Assembly (NCBI RefSeq): GCF_014844075.1
Contig: NZ_CP062165.1
Location: 7,487,122-7,551,121 of the forward strand
Source: Paenibacillus sp. JNUCC-31
GTDB lineage: Bacteria; Bacillota; Bacilli; Paenibacillales; Paenibacillaceae
Direction of reading: 5' to 3'
DNA length: 64,000 nucleotides
Within the stretch, counting starts at the first letter, position 1. The number at the start of each line of letters is the position of its first letter. Made by a program: the position numbers and the translations under genes. This document shows positions 19,893 through 28,326 of the stretch, one piece after another. The notes under the pieces are model-generated. The model was given only the letters and a program-made list of their open reading frames with translations. It did no database searches and had not been told where the DNA came from.

Positions 19893-19906
19893 TTTAGTAT
19901 GCTAAC
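19893..19906. promoter_or_regulatory. MarR-type operator
   Basis: TTTAGTATGCTAAC upstream of MarR paralogue 2; the duplicated counterpart is at 21658-21671. Confidence 0.55.
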
Positions 19907-20171
19907 TATATCATCGTGACATTTAGGTATCCATTATCTTAAGGGACCTACTCTCATTTTATCGGGCTAAATTTATCTAGAATGGAGGTTAAAAGTATGG
20001 ATCCAACAATAAGATAGAACCTTGATCCAAATCAACTTTTTCACACTGAAATGTTCAGATTCTGTTTATTACACCGTTACCCTATCAACTTGTTGTGTTG
20101 AGTAACTTTGTTACAGACAATAGAATAAAACTAATTCTTATTTTTTTAAAGAGGGCAATAAAAATTGCCGT

Positions 20172-20189
20172 AGTACATTTTTTTGTACT
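20172..20189. promoter_or_regulatory. HxlR-type operator palindrome
   Basis: AGTACATTTTTTTGTACT is an inverted repeat (AGTACA/TGTACT) that also occurs at 21915-21931 and 22523-22541, all beside HxlR genes. The interval 19907-20380 is otherwise gene-free and is the diverged duplicate of about 21672-22135. Confidence 0.55.
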
Positions 20190-20384
20190 TAATAACTAAA
20201 AGTAGGTAAAAAGATGGCTAGAATTTGTAAAGACGTATTTGACAAAGAATTTATAATGGAACATACAAAAGATTATTAATCCTGCAAATGTTCCAATTAA
20301 AAGAAGTCTTTTTTTGTTATCTTACTTTTTGTTAGTGCAAAAAAAGCTACGACAATGACAGCTAATACTTCACAAACTTATTAA

Positions 20385-20605
20385 GCCCGCTTTCTAATTC
20401 TCGAAGTTACTTTGTAAGAGAACCTTGTGGAATCCCATAAAAAGGATTTAATCTTACTATAACGACGCTCTTTGGTCTTTAAATACCAAAGAATGATATA
20501 TTTCCAACGCCAGGAAAGTATGTTTTGGGTATAGGCAGTGCCATTAACTTCTCTTTGTTCCTTTATACACTCTTTATCAAATCCATCCTTATATAATCTA
20601 GACAC
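20385..20605 (-). pseudogene. HxlR family regulator, decayed copy
   Basis: Translates as S-R-L-Y-K-D-G-F-D-K-E-C-I-K-E through I-I-L-W-Y-L-K-T-K-E-R-R-Y-S-K-I-K, nearly identical to the intact HxlR at 22136-22498. It breaks frame after F-L-W-D and lacks the second half, including the end of the winged helix. One copy of the MarR+HxlR duplication has thus lost this gene. Confidence 0.8.
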
Positions 20606-20717
20606 CTTTTCACCTGTTTTGCACGTATCTCGAGTCCCCCTTATAGACAAATAAATTAATAGGGATAAAATAAAGTTTTACTTTTTATATGAAATACTTC
20701 TTTGCATTAAGTCAAGC

Positions 20718-21380
20718 TTATTCTGATGGAAATTCGTTAAAGAACGCTACATCCTCAATAGGAAGACGAGTAGTAGGATGTCCTGGTTTCATTGCTTTTC
20801 CGATCGCAATGATCATAACCGGCACATACTGCTCGGAAATTCCGAACGTTTCAAATAACTTTGCTCTATCGTATCCATGCATCGGAACAGTGTCGTAACC
20901 TTTGGATCGTGCGACAAGCATGAGCTGCATCGAAATTAGGCCACCATCCGTATATACAATTTGTAGCGTCTCTTCAGGAGGCAGGTTTGAGTACATATCA
21001 ACATTTCGTTCGATGAATGATTTAGCCGTATCAATCGGCATAAAGCCTGCTTCAACAGCCTGACCATAAATTTCTTCTGCCTTCTGGTAGCTTTTCAGAT
21101 CTCCTAGCACAGCAATAACGGCAGAAGCTTCGACTACTTGTTGTTGGTTAAACGCGATAGGTAAAAGCTTTTCTTTCAACTCTGGTGTATCGATAACGAG
21201 AAAACGCCATGGCTGCAGGTTCGAAGACGAAGGAGCCAATGTTGCCAGTTCGAGTATTTCAGTCATTTCTTCACGTGAGATCTGCACGTTTGGATCGTAT
21301 GAACGAACAGAACGACGTTCACGAATCACATCTAAGAACAGTTGCTGTTCGATCTTTTCTGAATTTTGAGAGTTTGACAT
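20718..21380 (-). CDS. Nitroreductase family protein
   Basis: 220 residues. The ATG at 21380 follows TAGGAGG; the longer frame upstream belongs to a decayed MarR gene. Seen motifs are R-E-R-R-S-V-R-S-Y-D-P (FMN phosphate contact), A-P-S-S-S-N-L-Q-P-W-R-F, and the late P-V-M-I-I-A-I-G-K segment. Nitroreductases are cytoplasmic FMN enzymes that reduce nitroaromatics or quinones with NAD(P)H. It lies between the two MarR/HxlR copies, which are likely its regulators; an MarR operator stands at 21658. Confidence 0.92.
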   Translation of the reverse strand: MSNSQNSEKIEQQLFLDVIRERRSVRSYDPNVQISREEMTEILELATLAPSSSNLQPWRFLVIDTPELKEKLLPIAFNQQQVVEASAVIAVLGDLKSYQKAEEIYGQAVEAGFMPIDTAKSFIERNVDMYSNLPPEETLQIVYTDGGLISMQLMLVARSKGYDTVPMHGYDRAKLFETFGISEQYVPVMIIAIGKAMKPGHPTTRLPIEDVAFFNEFPSE

Positions 21381-21414
21381 TGTAATTCCTCCTAGAAATA
21401 ACTTGATTGTTTTG

Positions 21415-21631
21415 TTCTCCATATTTGTTACCATAGGCGGTACGCATTTTAAATGTTCACATAGCTTAATTACATTTGTGTTATTCCATCTCCTAACCAC
21501 AAACGAGCGAGTTGTTTATCCTGGCGTACATGAAGATTAAGTTCTCTTAGACTTTCGTTATAATCTCGACGCATTTTGGATGAAATTTTATCTAACGACT
21601 CATGAAAATCGCATCCAACCTTAAAGATCAT
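21415..21631 (-). pseudogene. MarR regulator, decayed paralogue 3
   Basis: Starting at an ATG at 21631 it encodes D-K-I-S-S-K-M-R-R-D-Y-N-E-S-L-R-E-L-N-L, near-identical to the other two MarR proteins, then reaches a stop after G-D-G-I-T-Q-M. The frame resumes as L-C-E-H-L-K-C-V-P-P-M-V-T-N-M before being lost at the nitroreductase leader. The DNA-binding half is therefore broken. Confidence 0.82.
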
Positions 21632-21657
21632 AGGTATGCCCCCACTATCAAAATGTA

Positions 21658-21671
21658 TTTAGCGTGCTAAC
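21658..21671. promoter_or_regulatory. MarR-type operator
   Basis: TTTAGCGTGCTAAC, retained upstream of the decayed third MarR copy and thus upstream of the nitroreductase. It may still let the surviving MarR proteins control that gene. Confidence 0.55.
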
Positions 21672-21914
21672 TATAACATGGTGAAACGGACCTCCTCACA
21701 TTTTAACGGATTGAATTTATCTAGAACGGGGGCAAAAGTATGGATCTAACTCAAAAGATTGAAAGATGAACCCACATCAGCGTTTCACACTAAAATGACA
21801 GATTCAGTTTATTACACCGTTTGCCTATCAACTTGGTGCATTGAGTAACTTTGTTACAGACAATAGAATAAAACCAATTCTCATTTTTTTAAAGAGGGCA
21901 ATAAAAATTGCCTA

Positions 21915-21931
21915 AGTACATTTTTTGTACT
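21915..21931. promoter_or_regulatory. HxlR-type operator palindrome
   Basis: AGTACATTTTTTGTACT, the duplicate of the site at 20172-20189. Confidence 0.55.
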
Positions 21932-22135
21932 GAATAGCTTGGTTAGTGCAAAAAAAAGCTGCCACAATGACAGCTTAGGATCTTTACTTCTTCCTACGTT
22001 ACTTTAATACATTTCTTCACAAACTTTTATCGTAAAAGAAAACTGCCGTTAGAACGATCTCTCCTCCCACAACTATTACTTTATCCACCATTTAAATTTT
22101 GGGGTAAATTGTAAACGATAAATAGAACGCTTTGG

Positions 22136-22498
22136 TTAGTCTACCTGCTCCCCGAACTTCTTCCCGAACTCTTCCATCAAATTAATTATAGGAATGAATT
22201 CTTTCCCTTTTGAGGTTAATGAATAATCTACTCGAGGAGGAACCTCTGGATAAACTTTACGATTTATTAAGCCATCTCTTTCTAATTCTCGAAGTTGCTT
22301 TGTAAGAGAACCTTGTGGAATATCCCATAAAAAAGCTTTAATCTCACTATAACGACGCTCTTTGGTCTTTAAATACCAAAGAATGATATATTTCCAACGC
22401 CCAGAAAGTATGTTTTGGGTATAGGCAATGCCATAAACTTCTTCTCTATGTTCCTTTATACACTCTTTATCAAATCCATCCTTATATAATCTAGACAC
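22136..22498 (-). CDS. HxlR family transcriptional regulator
   Basis: 120 residues with the HxlR winged helix: G-R-W-K-Y-I-I-L-W-Y-L, R-R-Y-S-E-I-K, L-T-K-Q-L-R-E-L-E-R-D-G-L-I-N-R and P-P-R-V-D-Y-S-L-T-S-K-G. A single N-terminal Cys (E-C-I-K-E) is in the position used by redox-sensing YodB/HypR-type members. The start is a GTG at 22498. An AGTACA-N7-TGTACT palindrome (22523-22541) lies just upstream and suggests autoregulation. Likely controls the adjacent nitroreductase in response to quinones or electrophiles; that role is inferred. Confidence 0.9.
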   Translation of the reverse strand: MSRLYKDGFDKECIKEHREEVYGIAYTQNILSGRWKYIILWYLKTKERRYSEIKAFLWDIPQGSLTKQLRELERDGLINRKVYPEVPPRVDYSLTSKGKEFIPIINLMEEFGKKFGEQVD

Positions 22499-22522
22499 CT
22501 TTTCACCTGCTTTCTACTGTTA

Positions 22523-22541
22523 AGTACAAAAAAAATGTACT
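22523..22541. promoter_or_regulatory. HxlR-type operator palindrome
   Basis: AGTACAAAAAAAATGTACT, 25 bases upstream of the HxlR start; third copy of the AGTACA/TGTACT inverted repeat. Confidence 0.6.
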
Positions 22542-22712
22542 ATGTGAATGTTTATTGCTTCATCAAAAAGATGAGAAATGATTATATTCTAGTATATGTA
22601 ACTGTTTGGTGAAAATAAAGTGTTAGACTGGAGTCGTTGAATTACCGTAGGTTTTAAAGAGAAGAATCGTCAGCTATTAGAAAATAATTTTTTGACAAGT
22701 CCATTAAAAGAA

Positions 22713-22759
22713 GCAGCGGCAGACCAAGACTTGAAAAATAAAGTCTTAGACTGCCGCTG
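22713..22759. terminator. Hairpin, possible terminator
   Basis: CAGCGGCAG...AAGACTT pairs with AAGTCTT...CTGCCGCTG around a GAAAAATA loop. There is no strong T-run, so it may be a structural or IS-related inverted repeat rather than a terminator. Confidence 0.35.
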
Positions 22760-22761
22760 TT

Positions 22762-22796
22762 GTCATTAAACTAACGTTTCCCGTTAGTTTAATGAC
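22762..22796. repeat. Perfect inverted repeat, 15-base arms
   Basis: GTCATTAAACTAACG and its exact reverse complement are separated by TTTCC. It lies in a gene-free interval (22542-22879) beside the hairpin at 22713. Its role is unknown. Confidence 0.6.
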
Positions 22797-22879
22797 GGTC
22801 TACATATTTTACTCTTGTTTTGAAGCATGGTCACTGAGTCTTTATCTTCAAATATTATTCTGTAATTCCATTATACTGC

Positions 22880-23955
22880 TTAATTTTTGAAAATCACGAC
22901 CATATGCTTGCTTCCCATATATTCTACGGAAGTATTTAACTGCTCCGCCACAAAACGAACAGGAACGAACGCACTGCCGTTCTTCAGAAGTAAAGGAGCA
23001 TTTTGCATCACCGTTTGCTGGTTTACTTTTACCTGTCTGTTCCCTACAGCCCAACGAATCGTTTTACCATCCTTCTGAATCGTTACCTCTTTGGTGTTCT
23101 GATTCTAATTCACGGTTGCCCCAAGCTTCTCGGAGATGAAACGGATCGGCACATAGGTACGTCCTGTCTGAATAAATGGCGCTGCGGAAATACGATAAGC
23201 ACTGTCTCCCACATAAGCTGTCTTGTTGCCGATCACCAAGCGCTGTGTCTTACGCTGACCGCCAGGCAAATCATTACCTCCCAGTGTCACGAATAATTTA
23301 TATGTTTTCGATCCCTTGCTCAAATCTAAATAGTTATTTTGCAGCCCAAGTGGTTCAATGAATGCACCCGTATCAATAATACGGAAAAAAATTACGTTGT
23401 TGGATCGGCTCTAAATCCCACACTCTATTGTTGTTCAAATAGAGGTAACCCAGACTTTGAAGATTTCTCAACGGCTCCAAATCATAGATTTGGAGCCGTT
23501 GAGAAATTCAGAGTAACCAAGACAGTTGATTTAGACAAAGGAGCAAGAACTTTGATGTTATTATTCGCAGCTTCGAGTCTCCTAAGCTTAACCAATCCTG
23601 TTAGCGGCTTTAGATCTGTGATCTTGTTGGAATTTATTTGGACAACGTACTCAGATTGACTAGTCCGCTAGCGGTGAAAGATCATTGATTTGGTTGCTAG
23701 CTAGAGATAAATCTGTCATCTTCGTTAACTTCCTGAGGGGCTTAATATCCACAATTTGATTACCACAGTCGTCAAATTCACAGCATCGGATAGAGGGGAA
23801 ATATCAGCAATTTGATTTCCACTTAAAGAGAGCTTCGTCACATTTACTGCATATTCCAAACCCTGCAAACTCTTAATTCCTTTACCCGATAAATTAACGT
23901 CGGTCAGTGACTCTAAATCCTCTTTTGTTAGTGATTCATCGTCGTTTTTATTCAA
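22880..23955 (-). pseudogene. Leucine-rich-repeat + copper-amine-oxidase-N stalk protein, decayed
   Basis: Fragments in shifting frames build one surface protein. 23955-23730 has LRRs (V-T-K-L-S-L-S-G-N-Q-I-A-D-I-S-P-L). 23740-23430 continues with L-S-L-A-S-N-Q-I-N-D-L-S-P-L, I-T-D-L-K-P-L and Y-L-Y-L-N-N-N. 23400-22880 encodes a stalk domain of the CuAO-N type with two Y/F-V-P-V/I-R-F repeats. An in-frame TAG at about 23106, where Trp is expected before N-Q-N-T-K-E-V, splits the last domain. Several frameshifts and a 45-base palindrome also disrupt it. Intact relatives are secreted cell-surface proteins. Confidence 0.75.
23463..23507. repeat. Perfect palindrome with 21-base arms inside LRR pseudogene
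   Basis: Two exact inverse arms (23463-23483 and 23487-23507) flank a 3-base ATA loop. The right arm is the coding copy for D-L-E-P-L-R-N in an LRR; the left arm is its inverted duplicate. This looks like a template-switch mutation rather than a selected terminator. Confidence 0.7.
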
Positions 23956-24492
23956 TAATGACTTAATCGAGATAGAATTCGAAATTATATTGCAGTAAAG
24001 ACAAATTCGGCAACTGCCGATGACTTAACGCAACAAGCTTTTTTAAAAGCAATGGAAAACTTTCACTTGTTTAAGTGTAACTCCAGTATATTTACTTGGC
24101 TATTCAAAATCGCGCAAAATATTGTGAAAAACGAATATCGTACGAAATCACGAAATAAAGAAATGGTGCACGAAGTAATCGACTTTCAGTCCCAATCGAT
24201 ATCCCTCGATATTGCTAGAGATGTCGATATCCGTCTTGATATCAGTGCTGCATTAGCCCGATTGAATGAATTAGATCAGCAAATCATATCATTGCGTTTT
24301 TTCGTCGATTGCACTTTATTGGAAATATCCAAAATCATCGGGATGCCTCAAAGCGCAGTCAAGAACAGACTCTATCGTGCCTTAAACAATCTAAAAAAAG
24401 AATTAAAAGAATGGGGTGACATTACAATCATGTCTATTAAAGAATTGATATCAATTGTGGATAAAAGCGAGGCTCCTCCAAGAATGATGGTA
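23956..24492 (+). pseudogene. ECF sigma factor, N-terminally truncated
   Basis: An open frame without a proper start encodes D-D-L-T-Q-Q-A-F-L-K-A and I-F-T-W-L-F-K-I-A-Q-N (region 2). It continues with L-D-Q-Q-I-I-S-L-R-F-F and L-L-E-I-S-K-I-I-G-M-P-Q-S-A-V-K-N-R-L-Y-R-A (region 4). ECF sigma factors direct RNA polymerase to stress or envelope genes. The start of region 2 is lost at the junction with the LRR pseudogene near 23956. The ATG at 24052 gives a shorter product lacking part of region 2, so function is doubtful. The stop overlaps the next gene by one base. Confidence 0.75.
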
Positions 24493-24759
24493 TGAACAAG
24501 GTGTACCATGACTTATTTGAAGAGTTGAAAAGCAATGTAGATCGAATTATTACAACCTATCGTCATCGACCTTCTCAGAAAATCGCTATTGAGATCTATC
24601 CGGATCTGCCCACTTTCCATCAAGCAATAAACGAGCCGGATGCGCCCAATTGGTTTAACTGCTTACATCTCAGAATCGAACCAGAAGGATATTTTGGATT
24701 ATCGATATACAGTTTGGGAACACATTTTTCGTACCCACATTTCATGCAACTGTTTAGAT
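24492..24759 (+). pseudogene. Truncated metallopeptidase-like protein
   Basis: The first about 55 residues (Y-H-D-L-F-E-E-L, then A-I-E-I-Y-P-D-L-P-T-F-H-Q-A-I and D-A-P-N-W) look like the start of peptidase MA-like proteins that often follow ECF sigma/anti-sigma genes in this group. After N-W-F-N the resemblance stops. The frame ends within transposon-end sequence (family A-like site at 24757). It overlaps the sigma gene stop (ATGA) and so was once co-translated. Confidence 0.45.
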
Positions 24760-25007
24760 AACATTCTAATCGGGAATGGTACAATGTTCTTGTCCTGCGG
24801 CAGTACATTGATTGACACAAAGTTCCCTACCAAAATGACACAAAGTAAAAAATGATTCTCTCCAGGGTAGTAGGGAACTTTATGTCAAATTCCAGCCTAG
24901 TAGGGAACTTTATGTCACTAAAAATTGACACAAAGTTCCCTACCAAAAAATAAAAAAACCTTATTCTATAAGGGATTTCATGGTTGGTAACTTTATGTCA
25001 TTCTACA
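24757..25007 (-). mobile_element. Family B transposon-like end (B3) with an A-type site
   Basis: Read on the minus strand from 25007, it begins TGTAGAATGACATAAAGTT. It then has a hairpin with T-run, an inverted TTGACACAAAGTTCCCTACC site, and two direct TGACATAAAGTTCCCTACT sites. A further inverted site lies at about 24815-24833. Inside that (24757-24796) is a degenerate family A site (GTACAATGTTCTTGTCC). This is the most complete B copy. It cuts off the peptidase-like gene on one side and the AraC gene on the other, so genes flanking it were broken by the element or by later deletion. Confidence 0.6.
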
Positions 25008-25493
25008 CCGAGGGTATGTTATTTTTATTTCAACCCAGCTAGTGCAGAATGATCTCGGAGTAACACAAGAGGAAATTATCGTTTTTTTGCTACGTTTGCT
25101 AACCTTACTCGAAAAAATTATTCCTGAACACGTTCCTCTTCCCCAGTTCAGTGGAGACGTGACGAATATTCAGAGAGAATCATGAACTGGATTGAAGAAA
25201 ACTACATGGAAAGTGATATTTTGAACAACCTGGCTGACGATCTACACCTTACACGATCTTACGTATCACGAGTTTTCAAAAAAGAAACCGGTAGTAATCT
25301 CAGCGAATACCTCGTCGCCAAACGAATTCAGGTTGCCGCCCATTTGTTGGAAAGTACTTCAATACAGGTAGACAGCATCGCACACCAGGTAGGATTTCAG
25401 AACGTCTCTCATTTTATCTCACGTTTCAAAAAAACGTATCGCCTTACGCCACTCCAATACAGGCTTAAGGTTAAGAAGATAGATTATTTGTAA
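25008..25493 (+). pseudogene. AraC family regulator, 5' truncated and frameshifted
   Basis: 25182-25493 encodes a full AraC-type DNA-binding domain: L-A-D-D-L-H-L-T-R-S-Y-V-S-R-V-F-K and V-G-F-Q-N-V-S-H-F-I-S-R-F-K. Upstream, E-E-I-I-V-F-L-L-R-L-L-T-L-L-E-K continues the protein in another frame, joined by a shift near 25175. The gene abuts transposon end B3 at 25007, so its N-terminal domain is gone. A 103-residue product from the ATG at 25182 is possible but has no clear ribosome site. Confidence 0.7.
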
Positions 25494-25558
25494 CAAGACA
25501 TTAGAACACTTTTAGAGAGATTTAAAGTCTCCTATACTAACTATTCATTGGTTAAACA

Positions 25559-25588
25559 AAAGCAGCCGATTCTTTGATCGGCTGCTTA
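25559..25588. terminator. Hairpin terminator after AraC fragment
   Basis: AAGCAGCCGAT and ATCGGCTGCTT pair around a 6-base loop, with A-rich and T-rich flanks. Likely the original AraC terminator. Confidence 0.6.
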
Positions 25589-25688
25589 CTTGATTTCTTA
25601 TTGAACTATCGTTTCATATAGTTGAATAATTACTTGGATTTATGAGGTGTGATTCCTTAAACAACTTTGGCATTTCAAACGCTAGAAT

Positions 25689-25922
25689 TTATGGCGCAAC
25701 TTCAGCGAAAGTAGCATCACCATTAAACCCTGTGCCTGTTCCACTCTCGACATACATGAGTGAACCGGAATGACGGAGATACTTAGTGGAATCAGACCAC
25801 ATCTGGTATGAGTACATGTTTGAATCCGCCAAACCCGGTACTCTGCGGAAAGTGGCATTATTTGGAATGCAGTAGTATTGTCATTCAAGTCTACCCACAC
25901 TTCTCCATTCGATCTTACACTA
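25689..25922 (-). pseudogene. AbfB (arabinofuranosidase-B) domain fragment
   Basis: In two frames the minus strand gives V-W-V-D-L-N-D-N-T-T-A-F, then F-R-R-V-P-G-L-A-D-S-N-M-Y-S-Y, Y-L-R-H-S-G-S-L and D-A-T-F-A-E-V-A-P before a stop at 25689. These are the repeated motifs of the AbfB arabinose-binding beta-trefoil domain found on secreted arabinofuranosidases. Its upstream part is cut exactly at the IS5 element boundary (25923), and no continuation is found beyond 26755. Confidence 0.7.
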
Positions 25923-26753
25923 GGGCGTGTCTTCAAACTGTTTGAATGGTAATACATGGGTTAAATAGTTTAGATGAATACTCGATACGAAATAAAAGAG
26001 ACACAATGGCAGCGAGTTCAAGACCTGTTTCCACCTGAACGAAAACCACAAGGAGGACGCCCCGCATGGGACAACCGAATCATGTTAAATGCAATGCTTT
26101 GGGTTGCACGTTCAGGCGCCCCATGGCGTGATCTACCTGACCACTTTCCCCATTGGAAATCCGTCTACACCCGCTTTAGACGCTGGCAGAAAGCGGGGAT
26201 TTGGGATGAGGTGCTGAAGCATGTCTCCCTGGATGCTGACGAGGAAAGCATCATGATTGATGCCACGATCGTGCGCGTTCATCAGCATGGATCGGGCGCA
26301 AAAGGGGGCAAAGCAAGCAAGCGATCGGACGTTCCCGTGGTGGACTAAGCACCAAAATTCATGCCTTGGTCGATGCGTTAGGAAATCCACTTCGTTTTGA
26401 ATTAACGGGTGGTGAAGCTCATGACTCCGTTCAGGGCTATGAGCTTCTTCAAGCCATGAAACTGAAGATGAAGCAAGTGTTAGCCGATCGAGCGTATGAT
26501 ACGAATGCGATTCGAACACTTTTGGACGAGCAACAGGCGATTACAGTGATTCCAAGCAAGAAAAATCGCCGAGAGATTCAACCACATGATCGAGATATCT
26601 ATAAAGAACGTCATTTAGTGGAATGCTTCTTCAATAAAGTGAAAAACTATCGTCGTCTAGCGACTCGCTACGATAAATTAGCGTGTACGTTCAAGGCTTT
26701 TTTGACTCTGGCATCCATCATGGTGTGGCTTGCCTGAGTTTGAAGACACACCC
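25923..26753 (+). mobile_element. IS5-family (IS427-like) insertion sequence
   Basis: About 831 bases. Imperfect terminal inverted repeats GGGCGTGTCTTCAAACT (left) and GGGTGTGTCTTCAAACT (right, reversed) are flanked by TA on both sides, the expected 2-base target duplication. It carries two overlapping transposase frames. It separates the AbfB fragment from a flavin reductase fragment. Confidence 0.88.
25974..26737 (+). CDS. IS5-family transposase (two frames, probable -1 shift)
   Basis: 25974-26348 encodes the N-terminal half (W-Q-R-V-Q-D-L-F-P-P, W-V-A-R-S-G-A-P-W-R-D-L-P, first catalytic Asp in M-I-D-A-T). The second half continues in another frame from about 26310 (A-I-G-R-S-R-G-G-L-S-T-K-I-H-A) to 26737, with the second Asp in L-A-D-R-A-Y-D and the Glu in V-E-C-F-F-N-K-V-K-N-Y-R-R. 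The switch lies near AAAAGGGGGCAAAG, like the programmed frameshift used by IS427-group elements. All DDE residues are present, so the element may be active. Confidence 0.85.
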
Positions 26754-26775
26754 TAAGGTTTATGTTATGATTTTC

Positions 26776-26952
26776 TCAATTTAATTTTATTACCCATGTC
26801 TTAACATCACTAACTACTGCATCCAAGAATTGAACGGTCGGTTCGTCTAATAAATCCCCTTGCTCATCAATTTTTTGATGTACTTCACCGATATATACCT
26901 CGTTCCGGAGAACTGGCGACGAGATGGAGAATAAAATTTCTCTCAAATGAAG
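26776..26952 (-). pseudogene. NADPH-dependent FMN reductase C-terminal fragment
   Basis: A startless frame encodes R-E-I-L-F-S-I-S-S-P-V-L-R-N-E-V-Y-I-G, then D-E-P-T-V-Q-F-L-D-A-V-V and a stop at 26776. This matches the C-terminus of NAD(P)H-dependent FMN reductases. The flavodoxin-fold N-terminal part is missing. Such a reductase would be a natural partner for the flavin monooxygenases in this region. The interval 26953-27141 holds no gene I can support. Confidence 0.6.
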
Positions 26953-27141
26953 CTAGGCTTTAACAGTTCTAAAAAAAAGCCCGTTCAAATTAAACCCACC
27001 ACATTTCACCAACTGGCTCATTAATAATGATTGAACTTAGGTTTTCTACGCCCTTGGTAAACCCTTCATTCACAGACATTAGACCGTCTTCGTGCTCGAT
27101 TTGAAGAACCTTTTATCCGAGGGAAAGGATCTTATGAAGAA

Positions 27142-27546
27142 CTAGGGATATATAAGTTGACCTCCGAAATGTCCAGTCATGATTAGCATAACAAGTCCTG
27201 TAAATGACAAAATGAACAAGATTCCTCTTAGAAAAGTAGAAGAATTTTTTTTCTTAATACTACCGTATTGAACTAAAAGTGTTAAAGCAAATATGATGAG
27301 TGTGAAGATTCCAAACATTTGATGTTTAGTTATCGTTTCTGATACATTCGGAAATGTCTTTACTGCGTAATCTACACTGTTGAAACCAGAAATGACGGCA
27401 GCAATCAAGAAAACAAATCCTCCTACTAATGAATAATTTGCTAATCGCCTATAGAAGTCAGATCCCCAGAAGGAAATCCATAAAGATATGGCACCTACTA
27501 ATAACAGTACTATAGGGAAATGTATAATCATTGGATGTAACTGCAT
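27142..27546 (-). CDS. DUF2231-like membrane protein
   Basis: A 134-residue integral membrane protein from M-Q-L-H-P-M-I-I-H-F-P-I-V-L. The L-H-P-x-x-x-H-F-P opening and four hydrophobic helices are typical of the DUF2231 family, some of which are suspected haem- or electron-transfer-related. The start at 27546 is preferred because it gives this conserved opening; AAGGA lies 12 bases upstream, so the in-frame codons at 27558 or 27591 are possible. Function unknown. Confidence 0.7.
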   Translation of the reverse strand: MQLHPMIIHFPIVLLLVGAISLWISFWGSDFYRRLANYSLVGGFVFLIAAVISGFNSVDYAVKTFPNVSETITKHQMFGIFTLIIFALTLLVQYGSIKKKNSSTFLRGILFILSFTGLVMLIMTGHFGGQLIYP

Positions 27547-27730
27547 AATACTTCTCATTCCTTTCTTAAATGCTAGGATTCGATTCGACATGGGGTCTCC
27601 GACAACGAATCAAAAATGAACACTCCACATTCCTAAAGAAAGAGGGCCCTTTAAACGGCCCCTTCGTAAGGAATCTATCCTCACACATCCACTCCGTAGA
27701 CTTTAATTGAAATGTCAATTAAGGAAGACC

Positions 27731-28174
27731 TTATCTATTGATTTTCAATTTTCCGGTAAGTACAAATCCGTCCCTCATGCTCATACTCATTAGGAAAAGG
27801 TTGAAACTACCGCATATGATTTCAATTAGTTGAACCAATAAGAATTTTACTCCAAATTGACCCGTTGAAGCCCACATATCAAGCAATATAGCAGACGGTA
27901 TCATAATTAATACACCAATCAAGGCAATAAATGGCATACGCTTCTTTTTCTTATCAATAATCTTTCCTTTCCTACCCCGAGATATTTTGAAGCCCGTTGC
28001 CCCAGTTATCGCCATGGCAGGAATCAAAATAATCAATCCTGGTAGAACAATCAAACTTTTTAGTCTAGCAATCGTTTCATGACTACAGAATAAATCTACT
28101 ATAATAGTTGAAATAAGAAAAACAGCTATACATAGAAACGATATAATGCTAGCAAACGCATGTAGTTTCTTCAT
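27731..28174 (-). CDS. Four-helix membrane protein of unknown function
   Basis: 147 residues with four hydrophobic segments (about 5-27, 40-60, 82-102, 112-135) and a K-K-K-K cluster between helices 2 and 3. I do not recognise the family. A frameshifted paralogue is at 32459-32890. In both copies it is followed upstream by a PNPOx-like gene and a TetR gene, so the three form a conserved module. It may act in membrane redox or stress tolerance, by association only. Confidence 0.7.
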   Translation of the reverse strand: MKKLHAFASIISFLCIAVFLISTIIVDLFCSHETIARLKSLIVLPGLIILIPAMAITGATGFKISRGRKGKIIDKKKKRMPFIALIGVLIMIPSAILLDMWASTGQFGVKFLLVQLIEIICGSFNLFLMSMSMRDGFVLTGKLKINR

Positions 28175-28326
28175 TTAGTAGTAAGCTCCTATTCTGAATT
28201 ATAAATATTGCGGTTACGGATGTAATCATCAGAAACTAGCCTCTTGGCTTTTAAAATATTCAAAGTAAAAAAAATATAGATAGCATGAGTCCCATTTTCT
28301 CAAATTTCTGAATCCAGTTAGAGGCG

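Noticed and set aside
24052..24492. Sigma factor gene as intact from the ATG at 24052
   Set aside because: Region 2 sequence continues upstream of that ATG without a start codon, and no ribosome site precedes it, so the gene is truncated.
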